64,000 nt of DNA from Nocardia asteroides. GTDB taxonomy: Bacteria > Actinomycetota > Actinomycetes > Mycobacteriales > Mycobacteriaceae. Both the position numbers and the translations under genes were made by a program. The notes beneath the pieces were generated by a model. It was not told where the DNA came from. It saw nothing but the letters and a program-made list of their open reading frames with translations, and did not search any database. The stretch covers positions 3,472,001-3,536,000 of the forward strand of contig NZ_CP089214.1 in assembly GCF_021183625.1 (NCBI RefSeq), read 5' to 3'. The stretch's first letter is position 1. Each line of letters begins with the position of its first letter. Below are positions 18,021 to 25,865 of this stretch, one piece after another.

Positions 18021-19106
18021 ATGGACGGCAAGGTTCTAGGCGCGCGCATCGCGGCCGCGCGGACAAGCCTCGAACTCACGCAGGACAACCTCGCGAATCG
18101 CGCCGGTATCGAGCGGACCGCGCTCGTCCGGATCGAGAAGGGCGAGCGGAAGGTATCCGCGGTCGAACTCATATCCCTGGCCGCGGTACTCGAGACTCCG
18201 CTGGCATGGTTCGTTCGCGACCCGTTGCCCGCGGTGGTCAGCCGACGCTCCGAGACGGTGCCGACCCACGAGGTCACCGCTCGGCTGGACCGCGAACTCG
18301 AACTATTCGCCGGCGACGTCGCGGCGTTGCTGAGCAGAGGCGTGCTCGAGCGAGCCGCGGATCGCCCGACCTGGCCGACCCCACGCTCGCACGCGGAAAG
18401 CGAGCAGGTCGCGGGGGCAGTACGCAAACACCTCAGAGCAGGGCTGGATCCGCTGCGCGAACTCGGGCGGGTCGCTGAGGTCTTCGGTTTGTACTCGTGC
18501 TCGCTGCCGCTCGGCGCCGGTGGGGCGGACGGCGCGCTCGTCGAGGTCGCGGAGGGCTGTGGTGCGGCCGTCATCGACGGCGACGCCCAGTCGGGGCGAC
18601 GCCGAATGTCCCTGGCGCACGAACTCGGGCACTGGCTGTTCGGAGACGCTTACGATGTGACAGCCGGCGATGCCGAGCGGATGATCAACTCCTTCGCCGC
18701 GTACCTTCTCGCCCCGCGAGCAGGTGTCGCCAAGTTACGGCGGGACAACCCCGGGGATTCCGTGCGCGACCGAGCGATCAGGGTCGCCGGCACGTACCGA
18801 ATGTCATGGTCGGCCGTGATTCTGCACCTCCGGAACCTCAGCGAGATCACCGAAGACGACTATCGCGGCATGGAAGGGCGCATACCGGTGCCGGGCGAGT
18901 TCGCAAAGCTGGCGATCGTTCTCGATACCGACGAACTTCGCCCCCCATCGGTGTCCCCCGGCCTGACCGCCGCGATAGTCGCCGCGTACGTCGATCGGAA
19001 GATGACCGCAGCGCGCGCAGTGGAACTTCTGCGGGGCACGCTCGCCGACGAGCACGACCTACCACCGCAGCGTCAGGAAACGGCCGCCGATTACGCCAGC
19101 CTGTGA
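18021..19106 (+). CDS. XRE helix-turn-helix protein with ImmA/IrrE metallopeptidase domain
   Basis: The 361-residue protein has an XRE HTH at about residues 5-60 (IAAARTSLELTQDNLANRAG, RTALVRIEKGER). Residues about 130-300 form a COG2856/ImmA-IrrE domain with the zinc motif LAHELGHWLFG; His200, Glu201 and His204 are the catalytic triad of the HExxH site. A C-terminal 60-residue tail has no recognised domain. Such proteins act as antitoxins or phage-repressor-type regulators whose peptidase cleaves a repressor or partner. The stop overlaps the GTG of the PIN-domain gene (GTGA), so the two are one unit. A perfect palindrome touches the start codon, suggesting autoregulation. Confidence 0.85.
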   Translation: MDGKVLGARIAAARTSLELTQDNLANRAGIERTALVRIEKGERKVSAVELISLAAVLETPLAWFVRDPLPAVVSRRSETVPTHEVTARLDRELELFAGDVAALLSRGVLERAADRPTWPTPRSHAESEQVAGAVRKHLRAGLDPLRELGRVAEVFGLYSCSLPLGAGGADGALVEVAEGCGAAVIDGDAQSGRRRMSLAHELGHWLFGDAYDVTAGDAERMINSFAAYLLAPRAGVAKLRRDNPGDSVRDRAIRVAGTYRMSWSAVILHLRNLSEITEDDYRGMEGRIPVPGEFAKLAIVLDTDELRPPSVSPGLTAAIVAAYVDRKMTAARAVELLRGTLADEHDLPPQRQETAADYASL

Positions 19107-19690
19107 CCGCACCGACCGAGGGCCGCTGGGTGATGGACACCTCGACCTTCACCCACTTCTGCCGAGCCGGCCGTGAAGATCTCCTCCGGCGACTGGCACC
19201 GCAGGGAGTCATCCTGCTTCCCGACACCGTCCTGACCGAGGTGGAAGCCGGGCGTGACCGCGGGTACGACATCCCGGCAATCGCGAGCTTCCCCTGGGTC
19301 GAGCGGGGGATTCTGACGCTCGCGGAGGAGTACACCCAACTTCTCATCAAGGTCGACATGCCGTCCAAGAAGTCGGACCCACCACGCAAACACCTCGGCG
19401 AGTGCGCGGTCCTGGCCTGCGCCAAGCATCGGGCGATGGTGGCCGTGATCGATGACGGCGACGCCCGGACCCAAGCCAGACAGCGTGAACTGCCCTACAT
19501 CACGACGATGTGGATCGTCGCCGAGGCGCACAAGACTCTCGAAGACATCGACTGCGAAGCCACCGAGCAGATCTATCAGGATCTTCTGGACACGGAGATG
19601 AAACTGCCCGCAGCCGGCGCTTTCCACCCGTGGGCGACCCGGTTCGGCATGCTCGCCTGCACTCCGGAACCCTCCGCTGAGCAGAGCTGA
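19103..19690 (+). CDS. PIN-like (DUF4411-type) putative ribonuclease toxin
   Basis: The 195-residue product opens with WVMDTSTFTHFCRAGRE, giving the first PIN acidic residue (Asp12), followed by LPDTVLTEVEAG (conserved Glu), KHLGECAVLACAK (third acidic residue) and MVAVIDDGDART (fourth). Together these make a PIN-like metal-dependent nuclease site. PIN proteins next to an XRE-COG2856 gene form a recognised, little-studied type II toxin-antitoxin arrangement (family knowledge), and the overlap with the preceding gene fits this. I start at GTG 19103 because it couples to the antitoxin stop; ATG 19133 is the alternative. Target RNA and toxicity are unknown. Confidence 0.78.
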   Translation: MTAPTEGRWVMDTSTFTHFCRAGREDLLRRLAPQGVILLPDTVLTEVEAGRDRGYDIPAIASFPWVERGILTLAEEYTQLLIKVDMPSKKSDPPRKHLGECAVLACAKHRAMVAVIDDGDARTQARQRELPYITTMWIVAEAHKTLEDIDCEATEQIYQDLLDTEMKLPAAGAFHPWATRFGMLACTPEPSAEQS

Positions 19691-19756
19691 GGTTCTCGAC
19701 GCAACCCAGCGGCCAGCGGCGCGGCCCGTGACCACACGGACCGCGCCGGGCGGCTT

Positions 19757-20335
19757 CTACCCCGCCGGGGCGAGCTCCAGCAAGCGCCGGGCGCCGGTGA
19801 CCTCCGCACCGGCCCAGAACGTCTCCGTACAACCGTCTCCCGACACCCGCGCACCGGACGCGCGCACCGCGCAGGACTTGAAGGCCCGTCCCGCGACGCT
19901 CACCCGGTGCCGGGCGGGGCGCATGCGGTACCCGAGTTCCTCGGGCGGCAGCCCGCCCCACAGCACCGTCTCCGAGTGGCCACCGCCGAGCGGCGGCACC
20001 AGATCGGAGCGGTAGCTGTCGACCGCGATGGCGAGTACGTCGGGCCGGATCTCGCGGACGGCGGCGGCGGGCCAGTGCTCCAGGTCGAGCGGGACGGCGC
20101 CGAGGATCTCCAGCGGGCGGACGGCGGCGGGGTCGGAGACGGGGACGATCACCTCCCACCCGGAGGCCCGCATGTCGAAGAGCCAGCCGCCGAGGTGGTG
20201 CACCACCTCGGTTACGTCGGGCGCGACGACCACTAATCGATAGCGCAGTTCGTAGCGGCGGGCGTGTGCCCGCCATTCGATCGGTGAGTAGGTGCCGAAA
20301 CCACGTTCGGGCAGGTCCGCGGATCGTACTGCCAT
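19757..20335 (-). CDS. Hypothetical protein, no family recognised
   Basis: The 192-residue frame from ATG 20335 has normal actinobacterial codon bias and a coherent, soluble composition. It starts MAVRSADLPERGFGTYSPIE and contains RYRLVVVAPDVTEVVHHLGG, a possible alpha/beta core, with WEVIVPVSDP and LAIAVDSYRSDLV resembling Rossmann-like beta-strand turns. A Cys pair (KSCAVRAS and SGDGCTETF) lies near the C-terminus. There is no signal peptide or membrane helix. It stands alone on the minus strand between the PIN gene and the lipase. Earlier in-frame starts exist, but the upstream sequence loses coding character. I assign no function. Confidence 0.6.
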   Translation of the reverse strand: MAVRSADLPERGFGTYSPIEWRAHARRYELRYRLVVVAPDVTEVVHHLGGWLFDMRASGWEVIVPVSDPAAVRPLEILGAVPLDLEHWPAAAVREIRPDVLAIAVDSYRSDLVPPLGGGHSETVLWGGLPPEELGYRMRPARHRVSVAGRAFKSCAVRASGARVSGDGCTETFWAGAEVTGARRLLELAPAG

Positions 20336-20777
20336 GTTCCATCCGTTCTCGATGCCACACCGGCGGCAGCTCGCCCGACCACGACCGCGCGGCACGAAGG
20401 CGCGCGCGATTCGCCTCGACGAGGTAAGGGCGACGACGCACCGGGACTGGGGGCTGGGGCGTCGCGCTCGGACGAAAGCGTGCCGCGTCCACGGTAACGG
20501 GGTTACTGCGATCGGATCGCGAAACGGCGGATTCCGACCGGTCCGCTGGATCCGGGACCCCGAGCGGTCACCAGGCGCACTGACCGATTGCGCCAATGAA
20601 CTGCGGAAACCTTCCCCCTCGGCGATCCCGGCGAGCTGACACCGCGAGGGCTCACTTGCCGATAACCATGTTACTGTCCAGTTGGGTCTCTTCCGTGACC
20701 GGTCGCACTCGACCGGGCCCGGAGTGATCGACGACATTCCGGCGAAGGGGCCGGGGTGGTGGCCAGGGAGAATTCGG
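20336..20777. other. 442-base intergenic region upstream of lipase
   Basis: No convincing gene is seen in this stretch; the short frames lack ribosome sites and family motifs. It holds a small inverted repeat GTAAC-GGG-GTTAC at 20494-20506, and near its right end the lipase promoter/operator candidate at 20663-20682. It serves as divergent upstream region for both flanking genes. Confidence 0.5.
20663..20682 (+). promoter_or_regulatory. Overlapping short palindromes in the lipase promoter region
   Basis: TAACCATGTTA (20663-20673) has arms TAAC/GTTA, and ACTGTCCAGT (20673-20682) has arms ACTG/CAGT. The two are adjacent and about 95 bases before the lipase start. TGGACAGTAACA-type sequences are typical half-sites of actinobacterial TetR regulators, so this may be an operator, a promoter, or both. 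Confidence 0.35.
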
Positions 20778-22097
20778 ATGGATCGACAGCAGCGGCGCTC
20801 GCGGTGGCAGGGCCGGATGACGGCGGCGGCACTCGCGCTCGCCTGCGCCGCCGGGCTCACGGCGGCCGTGGCGGCACCGGCGACGGCCGAGCCGGTCAGC
20901 GCCTTCTACGTCCCGCCCGCGCAGGTCCCGGCCCAGCCGGGGACCGTCATCAAGACCCAGCCACTGTCGCTGTTCGCCACCCTGCCGACCGAGCAGGGCT
21001 GGCCGGGCAAGGGCGAGCTGATCATGTACACCAGCACGCTGCAGGACGGCTCACCGGTCGCCACCACCGGCACCTACATCGCCGCCGCCGGGCCGTGGCT
21101 CGGCCCCGGACCCCGCCCCACCGTGGTGATCGCGCCCGGCACCTCCGGGCAGGCCGATCGCTGCGCGATGTCGGTGGCCTTCTCCACCGGGCTGACCGCC
21201 TTCATGGACCCGTCGCCGAGCATCTCGGCCAACCAGGAGCTGCCCTCGTCGGCGGCCTGGGCCGGGCTCGGCGCGAACGTGGTGATCCCGGACTACATCG
21301 GGCTCGGCACCCCGGGCATGCACACCTACGGCAACCGGTTCGAGCAGGGCCACGCCGTGCTCGACGCCGCGCGCGCCGCCAACAGCCTCGCCGGCGTCGG
21401 CCCGGAGACCCCGCTGGTGTTCTGGGGCTACTCGCAGGGCGGCGGCGCCACCGCGGCCGCCAACGAGCTGCTGCCCGAGTACGCACCGGAGCTGAACCTC
21501 AAGGGCACCTGGGCGGGCGGCCCGACCGCCGACCTCTCCGCCATCCTGGACAAGATCGACGGCGCGCTGATCGGCGGCGCCATCGGCTACGCCATCAACG
21601 GCATGCTCGCCCGCTTCCCCGACCTGGAGCGGGCGCTGGTGCGGGTGAGCAGCCCGGCGGGCCAGAACATGCTCGCCACGCTCGGCGAGACCTGCATCGG
21701 CGACCTGATCTTCCGGCACCCGTTCCTGCGCACCAACTCGCTCACCGTCGACGGGCGCTCGCTGAGCGTGCACCTCGCCGACATGCCGGAGGCCGCCCCG
21801 GTGCTGGCCGAGCTGAAGGTCGGCAACCTGAAGCCGCACGCGCCGGTGCTGATCACCAGCGGGCGCAACGACGACACCGTGCCGTACGGCCAGGCCAAGC
21901 AGCTCGCGCACGACTGGTGCGGCCTCGGCGGCACCGTCGAGTTCCGGACCAACGAGCTGCCGCCGATCCTGCCGGGCTTCACCATCCCGAACCACTTCGG
22001 CCCCGAGCTGATCGACGGTTTCAGCCCGAACAGCGTGATCGCGTACCTGATCGACCGGCTCGCGGACAAGCCGATCTCCGGCTGCTCCATCGACTGA
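20778..22097 (+). CDS. Secreted lipase (LIP family, alpha/beta hydrolase)
   Basis: The 439-residue protein is exported and hydrolyses lipid esters. Residues 1 to about 37 are a signal peptide: basic RQQRRSRWQGR, then a hydrophobic Ala-rich core ending ATAEPVSA. The catalytic domain has WGYSQGGGATAAANE with nucleophile Ser, HTYGNRFEQGHAVLDAARAA upstream, RNDDTVPYGQAKQLA with an Asp, and IPNHFGPE with the probable catalytic His: the pattern of secretory lipases such as Candida Lip and nocardial homologues. The ATG at 20778 follows GGGAG. It is followed 55 bases later by another exported protein. The mature end carries a Cys (ISGCSID) that may pair with an earlier Cys. Confidence 0.92.
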   Translation: MDRQQRRSRWQGRMTAAALALACAAGLTAAVAAPATAEPVSAFYVPPAQVPAQPGTVIKTQPLSLFATLPTEQGWPGKGELIMYTSTLQDGSPVATTGTYIAAAGPWLGPGPRPTVVIAPGTSGQADRCAMSVAFSTGLTAFMDPSPSISANQELPSSAAWAGLGANVVIPDYIGLGTPGMHTYGNRFEQGHAVLDAARAANSLAGVGPETPLVFWGYSQGGGATAAANELLPEYAPELNLKGTWAGGPTADLSAILDKIDGALIGGAIGYAINGMLARFPDLERALVRVSSPAGQNMLATLGETCIGDLIFRHPFLRTNSLTVDGRSLSVHLADMPEAAPVLAELKVGNLKPHAPVLITSGRNDDTVPYGQAKQLAHDWCGLGGTVEFRTNELPPILPGFTIPNHFGPELIDGFSPNSVIAYLIDRLADKPISGCSID

Positions 22098-22118
22098 TCG
22101 GAAACATCGTTCTAACAT

Positions 22119-22139
22119 TCCGAGAATCAGAGTCTCGGA
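22119..22139. promoter_or_regulatory. Inverted repeat between lipase and LVIVD genes
   Basis: TCCGAGA at 22119-22125 and TCTCGGA at 22133-22139 form a perfect 7-bp inverted repeat with a seven-base loop. It sits 14 bases before the ATG at 22153. It could be a weak intercistronic hairpin or an operator for the downstream gene; the spacing to the start codon favours a regulatory role. Confidence 0.4.
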
Positions 22140-22152
22140 TCGAGGGCGCAAC

Positions 22153-23700
22153 ATGAGAACGAGCCGAAGTCGCAGGGTCGCGGCGGTGCTGGCGGGGGCG
22201 ATCCTGCTGCCGGTCGGGGTGGTGGCGGCGCAGCCGCCGCCCTCCGGGGTCAGGCACATCGCGACGGTCGCGGATGTCGCGGCCGCCCCGGCGGCCTGCG
22301 GCCCCGGCTCGGCGCCGGAGACCGGGCTGCAGGGCGAGGTGCCCGCCGCGGATCGCGCGAGCGGGCGCAGCGCAGCCGGGTACCGGTGCAACATCAGCCG
22401 GATCGGCGGCTTCGACGGGCCGGGCGGCGGCATCGTCTCGGCCGCCTTCGAGCACTGCGTCTACGTCGGCAGCTTCTTCCCCGGCAGCCTCACCGGACCG
22501 AGCCCGGGCGTGCAGGTGCTCGACGTCTCCGATCCGGCGAACCCGGTGCCGACCACCACCCTGACCGAACCGGCCATGCTGGCGGGCACCTGGGAGTCGC
22601 TCAAGGTGCACGAGGGGCGCAAGCTCCTGGTCGGTGCCGGGGTCCCGCTGCTCACCGGGGCCGGGCTGCTCTCGGTCTACGACCTCACCGACTGCGCGCA
22701 CCCCCGGCTGCTCAACCCGGGGCCGGGCACCGCCGTCGACCAGCCGCTGCCGATCATCGCGCACGAGGGCGGCTTCTCCCCCGACGGCCGCACCTACTGG
22801 TCGTCGGGGACCGCGCCCGGCCTGCTCAGCGCCGTCGACCTCACCGACCCGGCGCAGCCGCGGATCGTCTGGCAGGGGATGCCGGGGCTCTCCGTGCACG
22901 GCATCGGCTTCAGCCCGGACGGCGACCGGCTCTACCTCGCCAACAACTTCGGCGGGCTCACCGTGCTCGACACCTCCGCGGTGCAGCGCCGCGACCCCGA
23001 CCCGCGGGTGCCGACGCTCTCGGCCACCAGCTGGACCGACGGGTTCGCCAGCCAGCACGCCGTCCCGGTCACCTACGGCGGGGTACCGCACCTGTTCGTG
23101 GTGGACGAGGCCGGGTCCGGCGGGGTCAAGATCTTCGACGTCGCCGATCCGGCGCAGCCCCGGCAGCTCAACTCGATCAAGCTCGAGATCAACCTGCAGT
23201 CCAACCAGGACACCGCGCTCGGCTCCAGCTTCGGCGGTTCGCTGTTCGCCTACGACGCGCACTACTGCACCGCCGACCGGCCGCGCGACCCGACCGCGCT
23301 GGCCTGCGGGTGGCTCGCCTCCGGGATCCGGGTGTTCGACGTCCGCGACCCGGGCGCGGTCCGGGAGATCGCCTACTACAACCCGCCCGCGCGCATCGGG
23401 CAGCCGGCCGGGGCGAACTCGCCGCAGTCGCTCTTCTCGATCGCGGGGGTTCCGCTGCTGAACGCGGGCGCGCTCACCCAGGCGCTGGCCGCCGGGGTCT
23501 TCGATCCCGCGCAAGCGCTCGGCGGGGTGCGCGGCGACAAGCTCATCGGGGATCAATCCGCCGACCTGTGCTTCTCGCCGCCCACCTGGCGCGGCGACCA
23601 GCTCTGGGTGACTTGCTCGGACAACACCTTCCAGACGCTGCGGCTCGACCCGGCGGTGTACACACCGCCCGCGGACCAGCAGACGACGGTCGGCTCCTAG
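22153..23700 (+). CDS. Exported LVIVD beta-propeller repeat protein
   Basis: The 515-residue protein has an N-terminal signal: RTSRSRR followed by VAAVLAGAILLPVGVVAAQP. The mature part repeats the LVIVD-type blade pattern, with recurrent phrases such as VQVLDVSDPANPVPT, LSAVDLTDPAQPRIV, VKIFDVADPAQPRQL and IRVFDVRDPGAVRE. HGIGFSPDGDRLYLAN is a typical inter-blade turn. The family is found on the surface or in the periplasm and has no proven catalytic function. Cys pairs (AACGPG/RCNIS and CTAD/ACGW) could form disulphides. It overlaps the end of the convergent cyclase gene by four bases. Confidence 0.88.
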   Translation: MRTSRSRRVAAVLAGAILLPVGVVAAQPPPSGVRHIATVADVAAAPAACGPGSAPETGLQGEVPAADRASGRSAAGYRCNISRIGGFDGPGGGIVSAAFEHCVYVGSFFPGSLTGPSPGVQVLDVSDPANPVPTTTLTEPAMLAGTWESLKVHEGRKLLVGAGVPLLTGAGLLSVYDLTDCAHPRLLNPGPGTAVDQPLPIIAHEGGFSPDGRTYWSSGTAPGLLSAVDLTDPAQPRIVWQGMPGLSVHGIGFSPDGDRLYLANNFGGLTVLDTSAVQRRDPDPRVPTLSATSWTDGFASQHAVPVTYGGVPHLFVVDEAGSGGVKIFDVADPAQPRQLNSIKLEINLQSNQDTALGSSFGGSLFAYDAHYCTADRPRDPTALACGWLASGIRVFDVRDPGAVREIAYYNPPARIGQPAGANSPQSLFSIAGVPLLNAGALTQALAAGVFDPAQALGGVRGDKLIGDQSADLCFSPPTWRGDQLWVTCSDNTFQTLRLDPAVYTPPADQQTTVGS

Positions 23701-24830
23701 TCCCCGGCGGGGTCCCGCTTGCGGCCGGATCTCGGCCGCCGCGGGGTCGCCGCCGCGGCGGGATCACGCTGCGCGGCAGCGCCGTCGGGCGGGGTCGCGC
23801 GGTCGTCCCCCGCCGCGGCGTTCCGCGACCGCCTGCCGTTCGTCGCCCGCGCCTCGCTCCCGGTGACGGCCTTGCCCGCTTCCGGCGCGTCCTGCCCCCT
23901 ACCCGGCCGCGGCTCCGCGCCCTTGCGCTCCTTCGACACCTTCGGCGCGGCGCCCGGCCGCGCACCCGGTTCACCGACGCTCAGCACGAAGAGCCGCAGA
24001 TCCTCCGGCACCCCGCTGAGCGGCGCCGCGAAGAGGCCGCGGCGATACGGCTTGACCCGCCCGCCGAGCAACTCCAGCGTCTCCGGTCGCAGCGCGCGCA
24101 GGGTGGCCTCGGAGAGCATGGTGTTCCCGTTGCCGCCCGCCTCCATCACCCTGGCCGCGATGGTGACGTCGACGCCGAGCCAGTCACCGCCGATCTCGCG
24201 CGGCGAGCCGGTGTGCAGCCCCATCCGCATGCGCGGGCGGTAGTCGCCGAAGTCGACCGCGCCGAGCGCGCGCTTCATGGCGACGGCGGCGGCGAGCGCG
24301 TGGTCGGGGGAGTCGAAGACGGCCATGAGCCCGTCGCCCATCCGCTTCACCACGGTGCCGCCGCGCTCCACCACCGGCGGCTCGATGGCCAGCGCGACCC
24401 GGCGCAGCAGGTCGAGCGTGGCCTGGTCACCGGCGGTGAGCGACCAGCGGGAGAAGGCGACCAGGTCGGTGAAGAGCACCGTGACCTCTTCGCTGCCGCG
24501 GCCGCGGCCGACCCGCTCCAGCATGGCCTGCCACACCTGCAGCGCGCCGAAGCCGACCTCGCGGGCCGCGCTCGGGGTGTCGCCGACGAGCCGGTCGGCG
24601 GCGCGGGCGACGGCGCGCGGGCCACCGGGGCCGGTGACCGAGAGCGGATCCCCGAACGCCGGATCGCCGGGCAGCCGGTGCCTGGCCCGGCGCAGCGCGC
24701 CGATGATCTCCTGGCGCCGGTTCGCGGAGTGCATCAGCTCGGCCAGCCGCGCGCGGCGGCCGAACGCGGAGGCGTCGGTAACCGCCTCCGGCTCCGGCTC
24801 GGGATCGGCACCGCCGGATGTCGGTCTCAC
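23697..24830 (-). CDS. Adenylate/guanylate cyclase catalytic-domain protein
   Basis: The 377-residue protein has a class III cyclase domain at about residues 110-285: VTVLFTDLVAFSRWSLTAGD with the first metal Asp, RMGDGLMAVFDS with the second, and GLHTGSPREIGGDWLGVDVTIAARV with purine- and transition-state-binding sequence. The first 110 residues include a helical AELMHSANRRQEIIGALRRA segment, like mycobacterial Rv1264-type cyclases' autoregulatory region. The last 90 residues are a charged, Pro/Arg/Ala-rich disordered tail. There is no membrane helix, so it makes cAMP in the cytoplasm (substrate inferred). TACCCT lies six bases ahead of the GTG at 24830, so the mRNA looks leaderless. Confidence 0.87.
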   Translation of the reverse strand: MRPTSGGADPEPEPEAVTDASAFGRRARLAELMHSANRRQEIIGALRRARHRLPGDPAFGDPLSVTGPGGPRAVARAADRLVGDTPSAAREVGFGALQVWQAMLERVGRGRGSEEVTVLFTDLVAFSRWSLTAGDQATLDLLRRVALAIEPPVVERGGTVVKRMGDGLMAVFDSPDHALAAAVAMKRALGAVDFGDYRPRMRMGLHTGSPREIGGDWLGVDVTIAARVMEAGGNGNTMLSEATLRALRPETLELLGGRVKPYRRGLFAAPLSGVPEDLRLFVLSVGEPGARPGAAPKVSKERKGAEPRPGRGQDAPEAGKAVTGSEARATNGRRSRNAAAGDDRATPPDGAAAQRDPAAAATPRRPRSGRKRDPAGD

Positions 24831-24931
24831 GGTGCGAGGGTATCGCAGGGCATCGGCGGAGAGCGGGGCCGAAGGTCACAGGTATCCGGGAAACGGCAGC
24901 GCGACGGCGGAAAACGGCGATGAACGCACCG

Positions 24932-24961
24932 GGCCCGGTGTGGCTGGTGCCACACCGGGCC
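24932..24961. terminator. Strong 13-bp hairpin
   Basis: GGCCCGGTGTGGC at 24932-24944 pairs perfectly with GCCACACCGGGCC at 24949-24961 across a four-base loop (TGGT). It lies in the gap between the ABC permease end (25104) and the cyclase start (24830), both on the minus strand. It is probably a second terminator for the ABC operon; it has no U-tract. Confidence 0.6.
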
Positions 24962-25065
24962 GGCGGCGACGACCACCGGGCAGTGGTGGCCGATGCGGGG
25001 CCGCGACCTCGGGGAGATCACGGCCGCACCCGAGCGGCGAGGGACGTGGGCTCGGGTGGCTCGGA

Positions 25066-25090
25066 GGTTGCTCCCATTCGGGGAGTAACC
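25066..25090 (-). terminator. Hairpin directly after the ABC permease
   Basis: GGTTGCTCCC (25066-25075) pairs with GGGGAGTAACC (25080-25090), with one G-T pair, across a short loop. It begins 14 bases beyond the permease stop. It is the likeliest primary terminator of the ABC exporter operon. Confidence 0.6.
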
Positions 25091-25103
25091 GATTATGCGC
25101 GGT

Positions 25104-25865
25104 TCAGGCGTCCCTGCGGTCCGCGTACACCAGGGCGGCGACGTAGACCACCGCGACGAACGCGATGAAGTAGAGCAGGCTGCCCCACACGCCCCAGTGC
25201 CAATTGCCGCCGACCTCGGTGACGGTCAGGAACCGGTTGATGTTCTGGAAGGGCAGGAAGGGTCCCACATTACGCCCGAAGTTGCCGAACGCACTCAGCA
25301 GCGGCTCCAGCAGCAGCGACCAGAGCACGATCAGCGAGATCGCCGCGGCCGACTGCCGAACCAGCACGCCGACACCGACCGCGAGCACCACCGCGAGGAA
25401 GGCGTAGATCGGGATTCCGTAGATAGCCCGCCATTGGCCGTCGAAGGTCAGCGCGACCGTGGCCTCGGCACCGCCGACCACCTTGGCCACCGCGACCGCG
25501 CCGAGCGCGACCAGGGTGCTCAGCGCCGCCCCGTACAGCCCGACCAGCCCGGCCTTGGTGAGCAGCACGGTGTACCGGTTCGGCACCGCCTGGAAGGTGG
25601 TCCGCATGACGCCGAAGCGGTACTCGCTGGTGACGGTGAGCGCCGCCAGGATCATCAGCACCATGATCCCGAAGCCGGTGACGCCCGAGGTCGCGGTGCT
25701 GATGTCGAGCGCGGGCATGCCGACCTCCGGGTCATCGGCCGAGGTCCGCACCACGAGCGCGAAGAGCGCGGCGAGGCCGAGGCCGAGCGCCACGATCACC
25801 GCGGAGCACCACCAGGGCGACCTGGTCGAGGTGAGTTTGATCCGTTCCGCTGCCAGCACGCCCAT
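25104..25865 (-). CDS. ABC-2 type transporter permease
   Basis: The 253-residue protein has six predicted helices. The first follows LAAERIKLTSTRSPWW and reads CSAVIVALGLGLAALFALVV. VTSEYRFGVMRTTFQAVPNR is the conserved cytoplasmic segment of ABC-2 permeases next to helix 2, and the last helix ends VAALVYADRRDA. It pairs with the ATPase directly upstream, whose stop overlaps its ATG (TGATG). This is an exporter or bacteriocin/antibiotic-resistance-type pump; the substrate cannot be deduced. Actinobacteria contain many paralogues of this pair (general knowledge). Confidence 0.9.
   Translation of the reverse strand: MGVLAAERIKLTSTRSPWWCSAVIVALGLGLAALFALVVRTSADDPEVGMPALDISTATSGVTGFGIMVLMILAALTVTSEYRFGVMRTTFQAVPNRYTVLLTKAGLVGLYGAALSTLVALGAVAVAKVVGGAEATVALTFDGQWRAIYGIPIYAFLAVVLAVGVGVLVRQSAAAISLIVLWSLLLEPLLSAFGNFGRNVGPFLPFQNINRFLTVTEVGGNWHWGVWGSLLYFIAFVAVVYVAALVYADRRDA

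Noticed and set aside
20292..20639. Possible gene in the lipase upstream region
   Set aside because: No ribosome site, Arg-rich composition, no homologous motif, and overlap with the start of the minus-strand gene.
24901..25103. Riboswitch or small RNA downstream of the ABC operon
   Set aside because: The two hairpins are isolated, lie after the stop and before the next gene, and match terminators rather than any aptamer known to me.
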